A DNA stretch of 64,000 nucleotides, taken from NCBI GenBank assembly GCA_039881145.1, contig JAYKKI010000039.1, forward strand, positions 19,524,001 through 19,588,000. The letters are read 5' to 3'. Positions 23,105-33,599 of the stretch are shown here, in pieces (the first letter of the stretch is position 1; every line of letters begins with the position of its first letter). The notes under the pieces are model-generated. The model saw only the letters and a list, made by a program, of their open reading frames with translations. It made no database searches and was not told the DNA's origin. This DNA is from Druceiella hillmani. Its lineage: Eukaryota; Arthropoda; Insecta; Lepidoptera; Hepialidae. Both the position numbers and the translations under genes were made by a program.

Positions 23105-24782
23105 GATGGATAAAAAAATCACAACAAAGTTCTTGGAGTGAAAGTACGGTGAAAAAATCGATACATGAGGTGACAGAATTAAAGAAGGCCATAAAATCTA
23201 CGGTTACAAAATATGGCATCCCACGAACCACTTTGCATCTAAAAACAGGTTCCTGTAAAAAAAATTAGGTAGTTTCACCACAGTTTTCACTAGAATTGTT
23301 AGATTATGTTTTTAAAATGGACAGTGTTTTATGGCTTATCAAAGGAAGAATTTCTGAAATTTGCTTTTCAATACGCTGAAAAAAACTACATTCCTCATCC
23401 ATCAACCGTCTAACATGTGAAAGAGGTAGAAAAACCACGGTGATTTTTTTGTTGCAATGCCGCTGGATCATTTATATCAACATTTATGATTTTCGTTTGA
23501 ACTCGCGGTTATTAGATGGAGCAGCACCAGGTACCCAAGGAACCTGCACTGACAATGGATGGGTTAATGGACTTGCATTCTTGAAATGACTGAGATTTTT
23601 TATTGAAACTGTCCGACCAACATCGGACAAAAAAGTAATTTTAGAATCGGATAATCATGAATCCCACAAATATTTAATCGCGTTGGAATTGACTTCTGCG
23701 AATAATGTCATCTTTATTTCTTTGGCACTCCATACCATGCACAGAGTGTAGTTTTAGACTATCATGTCTATGAGCCCTTAAAATGTACATCAAACAGGCA
23801 GCTTCAGTCCAGAAAGCTGATGGTGGGCGAAACATTAAACAAAATGATATTGCAAATACCTTTTCAAGCGCCTACATTAAAGCTGCTACTACTCAAAATG
23901 CAATTAAAGGTTTAAAAACCTGGAGTTTTCCCAATATACAGATACATTTTCTATGAGCCTGAATTTGAACCAGCAACCGTTCAAGAAAGACCTTTTAATG
24001 CGGACAATGATCACCTTGAAAAATCACAGTCAAATGTAACTGAACCCGACAGGACACAGTTTCCTTCGACACTTGACCAAATAATACAATCCCAAATCAT
24101 AACTTTATCTCTATCAGCAGACTTACACATGGCAGATTCTATTCTCTCGGATGGACCTTCAGTAAATATACCTGTCACTGATGCTGTTACTTTAGATAAA
24201 TTACCAGGATTTTCAACCACTGAAGTTGCTCTTACACCGGACACTTGGATACAGGAAACACCTATGACACCTGTCAAATGCGTCCCCTCCAATGTCAGAA
24301 GTGGTACCGTAAATATACCTGTTGCAGATGCTGTTACTTTGGAGGAATTACCAAAATCTTTTACTATAGAAGTTGCCCTAATACCGGACACTTGGATACA
24401 GAGAACATCTATGACACCTGTTAAACGCGTACCTTCGAATGTCAGAAGTCGTACCGCCACCTATTTAGATAATAGGCCGAATACAACTACGCATCACTTT
24501 AGTCATAGGGTTATTAGACCACTACCAAACGTGGGTCCGCATAAAACAAGCAGGCGTAGAAAAATACGAAAAGCTGAAATTTTAACGAACACGCCAATCA
24601 AAGAAGAGCAGAGAATTAAATTATCAAAGAAAATGAAACCTGAAAATGAAAAATATAAAGGGATTACGAGGAAATTTATAAAGAACGTGAAAAGTAAGAA
24701 GAAAAAGAAAGAAAAACCACAGAAAAGATCAAGTTCACAAAACGAAAAAAGTCCATACACATGTCTTGTACCTATGCAATGA
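23105..24782 (+). pseudogene. pogo/jerky-type DDE transposase remnant with open C-terminal frame
   Basis: Across frames the protein order is conserved. An HTH_psq-like AIKSTVTKYGIPRTTLHLK lies near 23190. A DDE_1 block follows with GAAPGTQGTCTDNGWVNGLA, then VILESDNHESH (second catalytic Asp region), then ISLALHTMHR. After that come GRNIKQNDIANTFSSAYIKA and FYEPEFEPATVQERPF. Stops and frameshifts break the catalytic part. From about 23922 to 24782, however, one frame is open for roughly 287 codons. Inside it two 49-residue units (24162-24308 and 24309-24455) are tandem copies starting VNIPV.DAVTL, and the C-terminus is lysine-rich (KKKKKEKPQKR). This is a dead transposon copy inside intron 1 of the ZAR1-like gene. 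It belongs to a different subfamily from the copies at 31-32.7 kb and 61 kb. Confidence 0.8.
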
Positions 24783-24960
24783 GCTATATATAGACCATCT
24801 GTGGTAATTTCTAATGATGACCGATTAAAGATAATTATGATTCCAAAGTTTTTATAAGATTTAATTTGAAGATATCTGAAGGCTAGACATTTTTTTTTTA
24901 GATAATATATTATTTTTAATTTTGTGAAAATTTAATGAAGCTTATACAAACAACAAGTAT

Positions 24961-25862
24961 AGCTTCTTTCGAATCGTTGTGATTTGAAACTCTATGAAAC
25001 GAAAATACGTCACGATAAAGAAACAAGTAAAGCTTCTTTAGAATCATTGCGATTTGAATTTTAGGTCTCCATTTGTGCCATGCTTCGTAGTATTTCCCTC
25101 TCGTCTACGAAGCATTGTACATATGTGTGCAGCTGTATAATGCCGAGCTAAAGCGAGAGAGCAAGCCTCTCGTGTCATTTGTCCAAAGTGAAAACATGGG
25201 GACTAACTAATATATAATATAATACAGGTTTTAAATATATGTTTTAAGTATAGCTTCTTTCGAATCGTTGTGATTTGAAACTCTATGAAACGAAAATACG
25301 TCACGATAAAGAAACAAGTAAAGCTTCTTTAGAATCATTGCGATTTGAATTTTAGGTCTCCATTTGTGCCATGCTTCGTAGTATTTCCCTCTCGTCTACG
25401 AAGCATTGTACATATGTGTGCAGCTGTATAATGCCGAGCTAAAGCGAGAGAGCAAGCCTCTCGTGTCATTTGTCCAAAGTGAAAACATGGGGACTAACTA
25501 ATATATAATATAATACAGGTTTTAAATATATGTTTTAAGTATAGCTTCTTTCGAATCGTTGTGATTTGAAACTCGATGAAACGAAAATGCGTCACGACAA
25601 AGAAACAAGTGAAGCTTCTTTAGAATCGTTGTGATTTGAAACTCTATGAAACGAAAATACGTCACGATAAAGAAACAAGTAAAGCTTCTTTAGAATCATT
25701 GCGATTTGAATTTTAGGTCTCCATTTGTGCCATGCTTCGTAGTATTTCCCTCTCGTCTACGAAGCATTGTACATATGTGTGCAGCTGTATAATGCCGAGC
25801 TAAAGCGAGAGAGCAAGCCTCTCGTGTCATTTGTCCAAAGTGAAAACATGGGGACTAACTAA
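24961..25862 (+). repeat. Three tandem copies of a 291-bp unit
   Basis: Units start at 24961, 25252 and 25543 with nearly identical sequence. Each contains AGCTTCTTTCGAATCGTTGT, then TCTCCATTTGTGCCATG, a hairpin made of GCTTCGTAG and CTACGAAGC around a CCCTCTCGT loop, then AAAGCGAGAGAGCAAGCCTC (GAGAG pairing with CTCTC), and GTCATTTGTCCAAAGTG. The third unit has an extra internal 75-bp subunit repeating AGCTTCTTT.GAATCGTTG. The near identity points to recent duplication. The function is unknown. Confidence 0.93.
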
Positions 25863-25864
25863 TA

Positions 25865-26490
25865 TATAATATAATATATGTTTTAAATATGGTAAAAATA
25901 TAATAAAAAAAAAGCTTACAATTATCCTACCTGATACTCTATATTTATCTCATTCTCTCGTATATTATTTTTCTGAATTTTCACTTCTACCGTGTGTGAA
26001 TTGCCCACACACACACAATGTTTTCTTTTTGTTAGGAAACTCATACTTAGAGAATGATTTTTGATAGTATAAAAGGCTTTTCTGTCATTTTCGAACAATT
26101 AGCACCTATTAACGGCCCGTTTTATGTAAAATTATCCAATTTTCTATGCAAATATTTCTTGAAAATTAATAGCTAGCTTCTTCTTCCTCTATCTTCTTCT
26201 TTTTCTTCTGCTTCGTCTTCTAGCTAGAACGATTTAGAAATTTTGCGATCGTTTTCATGCTGGGATGATGATTAAATTGATGAGGGTAAATTATATGTGT
26301 GAGCTCAACGAGGAGGATTTCAAAACTATATTTCGGATTAATAAGGGTTCTGTTGAATTATTATACAATAATAATTTTTATAATTAATTATATATATGAT
26401 AATAAGTGTTATTACATATATGATAATTTTTTTTATGTACACAATAAAAAAGTATAATAATAATTATCTATTTACTGCTATAATTTGTTG
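25865..26490 (+). other. Intron 1 spacer with pyrimidine tract
   Basis: A TTC/CTT-rich tract at about 26178-26222 is bracketed by TAGCTAGC and CTAGCTAG. The rest is AT-rich with nothing recognised. Confidence 0.45.
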
Positions 26491-27360
26491 TTTCCTTCAA
26501 TTATAAACATTATATAAACAGTAAATTTTGTTCGATTTAACCTTTGACTATATTTACACTTGACAAAATGAAAAGCAGACAGAGATTGTATTCCACAACT
26601 ACGCATAACTTCAACTGCTTTCACTTATATTATTCTCGACTTTGAAATATAAAAATACACGGTGTCCAAGAATAAGTGTCGGACAAAGAAAGGCGCTATT
26701 CGTTGGCTATAAAGGAATAAACTGTCGTTGAAATAAAACGTAAGACAAGCCCTTTTTTCTAATTGAGCGCAAAAAGAAGATATTAAACATAACTCTTTTT
26801 AGCACACCCGATACTTGCCTGGAGCGCACTGCTTACCCGGGCAGTTAGATGTCTTCGCAGCTGTTTCCGGATTATTCCCCCGAACGACGTTGAACTACGT
26901 GCGCAAGTATCATGTGTTTTGTACACACGATACTTGTGCAAATGCGCAAGTATCATGTGTTTCGTACACACGATACTTGTGCAAAGATGACAAATAATTA
27001 TGAAAATTATTTAAATTTTTTGAAAAAAGAATTCATCTTTTAAATTATTTATTAACTATTTTATTAACTATTTTTCGGTCAGCGACTAACGTATTTCTGT
27101 GTTCGACACTTATTTCCGGACACCGTGCATTTTTATATTTCAATTATCATTATCAATTTTATATTGAAATTATATCATTACTATCAATTTATTATTATAA
27201 TTATTATTTCCTTCAATTATAAATATTATATTAACACTAGATATTGTCCGATTTAACACTTGACATAAAGAAAAGCAAACAGTGATTGCGTTCCACAATT
27301 ACACAAAACTTTTATAGCTTTTACTTTTTATTATGCTTGATTTTAAAATACAAAAATGTA
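26491..27360 (+). repeat. Direct repeats of about 160 bp around a MITE-like element
   Basis: 26491-26657 and 27207-27360 are colinear diverged copies sharing TTTCCTTCAATTATAAA, GATTTAAC, ACTTGACA, GAAAAGCA and TTCCACAA. The CACGGTGTCC-ended element (26658-27127) begins exactly at the end of the first copy. The arrangement could be a duplicated segment into which the element inserted, or an older compound element. Confidence 0.65.
26658..27127. mobile_element. Non-autonomous DNA element with CACGGTGTCC inverted ends
   Basis: The left end, CACGGTGTCCAAGAATAAGT then GTCGGACAAAGAAA, is the inverse of the right end, TTTCTGTGTTCGACACTTAT then TTCCGGACACCGTG. The length is 470 bp. The interior has no transposase but has a tandemly doubled palindrome (26901-26982) built from GCGCAAGTATCATGTGT and ACACACGATACTTGTGC. 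The inverted similarity continues outside the CACGG ends as TTGAAATATAAAAAT. The superfamily was not identified. A 5'-truncated copy is at 30628-31000. Confidence 0.8.
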
Positions 27361-29305
27361 TATCCGCTACTTGAACATTCACAACATTTTTAAAGTACAT
27401 CTAATCGTATATAATTTAACGCTTCAGTTTAATTATTATTTATTTCTTTGGTGTGTATATATTGTTAATCGCGAATATATGTATTAACGGAACGCATCGC
27501 TTGTACGGGAGGGCACGAATAGGAAACTATCTACGACTGTCAGTAGATAGTTAAAACATCAAAATACTTGTGGGAAGCAAACTAAGGATAGATAGAAAGT
27601 TATCGACAATCTTAGATATATATTTACCTTGACAGATCGATAGAATATTGGTTGTAGGCGTTAATCATTATGCTGCCATTCTTAGGAATAGAGCAGTGAT
27701 AAAAATGTAATAGAAATTTGGGTACACTGCTTAAATGGTGCAACATAGAGATATCTATTGACTGGTTTTCCCGAATATTCCCGCTATAATACCACCGAGG
27801 GCGATGACAGATGTCGTTTGGCAAAAGGAGCGGAGGCTTATAATGGCCGTAGGGATGGGGGTGGTAGAGTGCCCCCTAACATATTAGTAGCATTATCGAA
27901 ATATTTTTTTAAATTGAAACGTGTGAATAGTAAATTATATTTAAAAGCTTTGAAAGTGGATATGTGGCCAATCTCCCATTGAATTTTGAAAATGGTAAGG
28001 TGCGAGTGTATAACATTGTAAAATGTATTAAATATATCGTGCTACATGCATAATTCAGGAAAAGGGGTAGAGTAGTTAGATAACCACCCTTCGTAATAAA
28101 TTTCAGTTATCACTTCGATAAACATCACATACTATTTCAGTTTTCAAACGTTAGATCCCACACTTTTGTAATAAATTATGTTGTTATCAGTTTTAATTAT
28201 CATCCCCACAAATAAAGTAAACGATCTGTTTCAAAGTAAACGTCCTGTTAATTTTGTTTCCAACCATTAGTCCATATAATGAAAAATATGTATCTGTCAA
28301 CTAGTCAAAGCAATATGCTTGTACCATTGATAATATATTTAAACTATTAATTACTTTCCAAATGTGATCTGTATGTTACCTATAAATCCTAGACTATAAA
28401 TACACAATAATTAAGCATAAAAGACACAGCCTAACAGACACATCCTTGTATATTTATATAACAATTTAGTTTAACTTAAAGTATTGTTTTGAAAAAGTCA
28501 ATTTAACCTTCCGTCCCATAACAGAGTTACATTCGATTCTAAGAAACTGTCCGATAACGTTATCATAAAATGATTTATCGAATGTACAACGGACGAAATT
28601 ATCAATTTATTATTTACGAGTAACATAAGTGCCGTCTAACGAGCTGGGTATTTGCAGCGATCCATTCATAGTTATTTATAAATACATATAGCTACCCGTC
28701 ACGGCTTTGTTCAAGCAAAAAATGGGCTACGACTGCTTTTTATTTATTTATTTATCTTTAATGTACAAATACATAAAGCGGACTTAGTCTTTTTCAAGCA
28801 CATAGTAAAAATATAATTTGCTTTAGAAGACTAACAAATAGTGTTTACAATAGGCTATTTGAAAACATCGAAAATATACCACAATTTGGGGTCACCCTAT
28901 TAGATTGTAACGAAAATAAGCGTATCGCTTTTCATTTTCAAAAGAATAAGTTTATATTTTATTAAAAAAAACGTAATGAAATCATAATATTTCTTAAAAT
29001 TCAATCAGCGTCGCAAACGCCCTGTTGTTAACAGTCAGATGACGTCGCAGGCGAGTATAACGCATCCACACAAAATTTAATGTTCTTATGCTTTTGGTTT
29101 ACAGGCATTGATATCGAAAATAATATTTAAAACACAAATATTACTTACATCGAAATTAGCTTCACACATAAAAATATTTCAGTGAGCTATAATGCTGTTT
29201 GGATCTCTTCGGCCTAATTGCAGCCACTTTTTCGTCTTTTAGGAGTTGTTGGCAATGAAACGAACACTTTGTGTGAACTTTTATAGACGTATTTGTACAT
29301 TGTGG
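27361..29305 (+). other. Intron 1 segment with a LINE/SINE tail
   Basis: The only recognised item is the SINE-type tail at 28738-28790 (listed separately). A short hairpin, AACTATCTAC and GTAGATAGTT, lies near 27525-27552. Small frames (27624-27824 on -, 27758-27982 on +) overlap and are not supported. Confidence 0.4.
28738..28790 (-). mobile_element. SINE/LINE tail fragment
   Basis: The - strand reads CTAAGTCCGCTTTATGTATT, TGTACATTAAAGATAAATAA and a TTTA-type run. This matches the tail part of the SINE at 12668-12720 (AATAAGTCCGC, then TGTATATATTAAAGTATATAA). Only the tail is present, as with a strongly 5'-truncated copy. Confidence 0.5.
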
Positions 29306-29358
29306 CATTACATACCATTTATACATTATTTTAATATATGTATAAATGGTATGTAATG
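29306..29358. repeat. Perfect 21-bp hairpin
   Basis: The arms at 29306-29326 (CATTACATACCATTTATACA + T) and 29338-29358 pair without mismatch around an 11-base AT loop. It lies in intron 1. It could be the end-to-end remnant of a MITE or a transcript hairpin. Confidence 0.85.
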
Positions 29359-29359
29359 A

Positions 29360-30010
29360 ATAGAAATAATAATCCCTTTCAGCGGGCAGGACTATTTGTT
29401 TACATTGCGTGTGACGTCACGCTAGCCGCCATTACAGAAATTGCGATTTTAGCTCGAGTTCGACAATTCAAACTTTTTTGATGAAAATGAAAATTCAAAT
29501 GTATATAAAAATTACGGCACATATCCTGGAAATATAAATGTAATGTGCTTATACTGCAAAATATAACAATTTAAAATAAACAAAAAAATCAATTGTAAAA
29601 AAAAAACTGTGAATACACTAAAAAATAAAGCCAAAAAAATGTAAAAAAAAGTGATTATTAAAAAGGAATTTGTATAATATTTTAATGACTTTTTAGACAA
29701 TCATTCTTTCATTTCTCAGTTGCACACTCTCGATAGAGTGGCGCCAACATGTTTCGGCCGATTACTGAGCAGCCGTCTCGCGATGTATTTCCATTTCACT
29801 CTATTTACGTGCTAACATTGGTCGGATGTTGAGTGCGTGATGGATTTAATAAGATAGATTTATCCTGTCAGAGAGCGCCCGTTGAATCTCTTACCTTCTA
29901 AATTGCTTCGCACTACCAGACGCTGTGGGTTGTCTTTGATTACACGCAGAAGCAATATCTTTCGCTACATAGTGCAATACAAAGTGCCAATTGCGTCAAT
30001 CTCTTATTTT
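29360..30010 (+). other. Intron 1 spacer
   Basis: A less AT-rich part (29380-29990) includes TGACGTCACGCTAGCC near 29412. No coding sequence or repeat was recognised. The 62-codon - frame at 29512-29700 is lysine/phenylalanine-type AT noise. Confidence 0.35.
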
Positions 30011-30168
30011 GAATATATTTGGCGTTAAATTTGTAAAAATTCATTATTCACAGTTATATGAAACTACGTGATTTAGTATTATTTCTACTTTCTTTAAGTT
30101 TTTTACCACGACCTAGGTTTCGTTGTGTTACAACATCTTCAGGTGGGCTATTAGCAAAGATCTTTGCT
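30011..30168 (+). mobile_element. Palindromic element, single arm
   Basis: It starts GAATATATTTGGCGTTAAAT, passes through AAACTACGTGATTTAGTATT and CCACGACCTAGGTTTCGTTG, and ends AGGTGGGCTATTAGCAAAGA. This is one full arm of the family plus the centre. The other arm is missing. Confidence 0.8.
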
Positions 30169-30169
30169 T

Positions 30170-30627
30170 TGATTCACCGCACTCCGAGCAAGTTTGACTT
30201 ATATTTTGAATTTTTTTTTAAATTTTCTTAAATTATTTTTCAAAGTAACTTGAAAACTAAGTAAGATACGCGAATAACGACAGAGTACAAACAATTTAGG
30301 TTTCTTTTAAACAAATATTTTGTTTTATTTTTTTTATTTCTGGAGAATAAAAATTAACTGATATATCAGAATTTGAAGTTTGCATTTGAGTACGAAGATC
30401 CCCTCGTCTGAACACTTTAACTAAGGGTAGGTCAGAACCCTGTAACTAAGGGAAGTCCTTTAAATTTCTTACAAAATATTTTTTTAAACGATCGAATAAC
30501 TAAAAATTAAGAAAGTTACCGCTAAAAAAACCAATCGCATGTTTTCAAGAATTTTTCTGAACATTTATGAATATTTGTGGATATATCTATATTTACACGT
30601 GTATATTCTCATACTCCGCTTACACAT
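30170..30627 (+). other. Intron 1 spacer, nothing recognised
   Basis: AT-rich sequence without supported features. Confidence 0.4.
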
Positions 30628-31000
30628 CTATTCGTTGGCTATAAAGGAATAAACTGTCATTGAAATAAAACGTAAAACAAAACGTAAACCCTTTTTCTAA
30701 TCGAGTGCAAAAAAAAAATATTACACATAACTTTTTTTAACACATCCAATACTTGCCCGGAGTGCGGTGTTTACCCGTAGTGACAATGTCTTCGCAGCTG
30801 TTCGGGGGTTACTCCCCCGAGCGGCGTGGAACAATGTGCGCATGTATCGTATGTACGAAAGATTTAATGAATAATTATGAATATTATTTTCAATTTTCTG
30901 AAAAGACTCATCTTTTGAATTTTATTTTAACGACAATCAACTATTTTTCAGTCAACGAATAACGTCTTTCTTTGTCCGACACTAATTCCCGGACACCGTG
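30628..31000 (+). mobile_element. Second CACGGTGTCC element, left end missing
   Basis: It matches the interior of the 26.7 kb copy from CTATTCGTTGGCTATAAAGG onward and keeps the right end TTTGTCCGACACTAATTCCC then GGACACCGTG. The doubled palindrome of the first copy is reduced to a single remnant (GTGCGCATGTATCG). The left inverted end is absent. A 69-codon + frame is incidental. Confidence 0.8.
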
Positions 31001-31318
31001 TATATACAGATGCGGATGCTAACTTAAAGTTGCCGAAGGTTACGCACACACAATCAAGACTGTCAGTCGGACTTACTGACAGTTTAGAACGTATTTCTGT
31101 TTCTCATTAACTCTCAGTCGAGTCGAAACAAGAGTCTACTTTACCGACCATACATAAATTGCTATATAATGTTGTCAATAATTCTGATTTTCTGATCTAA
31201 TCAGGGACACTTTGCATTAGACAATCAAAATAGTAAACACAATAAACTTTTATACAAATTTAACTGTCTTGTAAAACAGGGCATCAAAATGTGTAAGAAT
31301 GTGTATTTCAAGTATTAG
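31001..31318 (+). other. Intron 1 spacer, nothing recognised
   Basis: A short inverted pair, ACTGTCAGT and ACTGACAGT (31049-31083), is the only structure noticed. Confidence 0.4.
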
Positions 31319-32680
31319 CACACAAGTCACAATGGAAGGGTCCTATGGCCAGATAGGCAGAGCATTCTTCATGATATCATTCTTTGTATCTTGAACAGTC
31401 TATCCATTCTTTGTTCATCGATTTTTTATATATTTCTTGGCAGCGACCACAAAGATAAATTTTCTTATTTGGTGTAATTTTATGTATCTTAAAACCTTTA
31501 CTTGTTTTTTTTTCTCTTTAGACTGTCGATTAGTTTTTTGACGCAGTTTTAGGTTTATCAAGTTTCAATTTAGGTCGCCTTTGAACTTCAATTTATTTTT
31601 CTAATTCAATCTTGCATGGCAAGCTTATGACATCTGATTTCTTATGTTTTAGAGCTCTTTCTATCTTGGGCCTTAGGAAGTGTTTAAACTTCAACCACTG
31701 TTTTATAAGAAGAAATTGCTGCACTTCTAGCAGCATGTATGGAAATATTTTTTTGGATAGAAGAGGCAGTACCAGTATTGGAGGTTTAAGTTAATTACCC
31801 ACATAGGACACTCTTATTATTAGTAGGGAACATATCAATCTCTGCAGATTTTGTACAGTCAAATGGATTTGTAACAATTGGGGCGCTGGTTGATTGCACT
31901 TCTAACTCTAATGCATTTATTACAGGAACTTGTTGTGAATTATCATTTTGGAGTTTTCTGTCAGTGACTGTGCTTGCTAGAAAATCTGCATCACTGAAAA
32001 CGTCAGGATTATAAGGACCAATGCCAGTAACTTTTGAATTGTGCATATGCAAGTGTCGTAGCTTTGAAGTAAGCAGGTGTGAAAATACCTACCATCTGGA
32101 ATATAGTGATCGCTCTACCAGGATTATTCCGTAGCCATTGTTCACACTCGTTGGCAAAATATTTTTTAATCCCTGAATGAATTTCACGATCCAGTGGCAG
32201 CATATTATGACTTTAATTAAATTGATGTAAAATCGTTCAAATTGTGATCGGTGAACCCAATAGCTCGGGCAATGCTAATGGACGTCGGTTGTCTTAATGA
32301 TATATCTGGATGTTGGCTTAAGAATTCTCGTAACCAGTCTTTAACCGCTTATTCTGTTTCCAAATTAAATCTGTGTGAGACTTTATTTGCTGTGACGAAT
32401 TTAAAAGCTAACTCCCTCAAATTTTAGATGTCAAATCAAAATACATATCATCAAGGAGTTTTAAGTGCCGCAGAAATATTCTATTTCTTTTGAAAATGTG
32501 GTGCCAAATCTACCTAACTTCGTTGCAGGCTTAATACGCGTTAGACGTTTTTTCGAGGAAGAGTTTCTTCTATTTTTCTTTTTGTTTTTTCCTCTTCTAC
32601 GAGCTTTCGAGCTTCCTTCAAAACATCAGATGGATAATTCTGTCGAATGGAAGTTCTTCTTCTTCTGGACATACTGTAAA
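31319..32680 (-). pseudogene. pogo-type transposase remnant with PHD-like zinc tail and missing DDE core
   Basis: On the - strand the order is clear. A start-like MSRRRRTSIRQNYP lies near 32668. A CENP-B-type helix-turn-helix follows at about 32230-32400, with AVKDWLREFLSQHPDISLRQ followed by TSISIARAIGF. Then come LPLDREIHSGIKKYF, NNPGRAITIFQMV, and IGPYNPDVFSDADF with TVTDRK (about 31950-32200). A basic stretch follows, and finally LCGRCQEIYKKSMNKEWIDC, HEECSAYL and FHCDLC (31319-31455). The tail spacing fits a PHD-like C-terminal zinc domain known from some arthropod pogo-family proteins; one Cys pair is damaged and a stop replaces the expected Trp. Between the HTH and LPLDR the catalytic DDE block is deleted near 32205. 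This is a dead copy on the strand opposite to the host gene. Confidence 0.8.
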
Positions 32681-32709
32681 TAAACAATAAATCATATTTA
32701 TCACTATGT

Positions 32710-32729
32710 AAGAGTGCGCGCGCACTCTT
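32710..32729. repeat. Perfect 20-bp palindrome
   Basis: AAGAGTGCGCGCGCACTCTT is its own reverse complement. It lies just upstream (on the - strand) of the pogo-type remnant's N-terminus. A related word, GCGCACTCTTATC, recurs near 33067. It may be a piece of the element's terminal region. Confidence 0.9.
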
Positions 32730-32730
32730 G

Positions 32731-33488
32731 TACACTACACGATGCACACTTTTCTACATCTTATAATCATTCAGAAATCAATAACAACTAGCGATATTCA
32801 TTTTCTCGTCCATTGCGGTTTCAATGGTAAACAAGTGAAGTGGTATGAATCAAAGGTGAAAAAGTTTATTAAACAATTGTTTTCGGAACAGAATTGCAAA
32901 ATACTAAATAATTAGATCAAAAGCAGTATAAATCGATTGATTCACCTTGCAAACAAGTTCATTTATAAATCCCAATTTTTTTCGATAATAGGTGTCGGTG
33001 TTCACAACCATCAAAACACAATTGAAGTTAGCTGCTAATATCACACGGGACTCGCGTGACGTTAGATGCGCACTCTTATCACCCGCGCATTCTTGCATCA
33101 CCTAACCCTACAAATTTTCAGAAAAATCGGTGTTATCCGAAACCATTCGAAGATAATACCCTTTTTTAACTTCAAACACGTGTACTATTCGTTTCGTTTT
33201 AGATGAAAATTTGGTCTTTTATATCGACCATTTGGATGAATAATTTGGATTTTTCAATAGTGTTCTTGAGTAAACGTCACACCGCTAACTTTTATTTTCA
33301 TAACGATAATTTCCCCCAACACACCGACATGGGACAGTCAGTTGCATTCATCGATACAGTATATTGTCTACTGTAGTAAACGAAAGCGTGAGATCAGATT
33401 CCTCCCTTACGAAATAGGGATAACTTGTTATTAAAAAAAGTGATTTTCTACGCGATTACTCAAACTGTGTGGGTTAACAAATATAACG
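32731..33488 (+). other. Intron 1 spacer
   Basis: No coding sequence was recognised. The 65-codon - frame at 32904-33101 has no motif. Confidence 0.35.
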
Positions 33489-33598
33489 TTCACAGTTAAA
33501 TGAAACTACGTGATGTAGTATTATTTCTACTTTCTGTAAGTTCTTTACCGCGACCTAGGCTTCGTTGTATTACATCTTCAGGTGGGCTATTAACAAAA
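33489..33598 (+). mobile_element. Palindromic element, partial arm
   Basis: TTCACAGTTAAATGAAACTA is followed by CGTGATGTAGTATTATTTCT, CGCGACCTAGGCTTCGTTGT and AGGTGGGCTATTAACAAAAT. It lacks the outer 40 bases (GAATATATTTGGCG part) and the second arm. The overlapping 60-70 codon + frames are incidental. Confidence 0.75.
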
Positions 33599-33599
33599 T

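Noticed and set aside
24129..24782. 217-codon + frame as an independent gene
   Set aside because: The frame continues upstream of its ATG into recognisable transposase sequence, so it is the tail of the pogo-type remnant.
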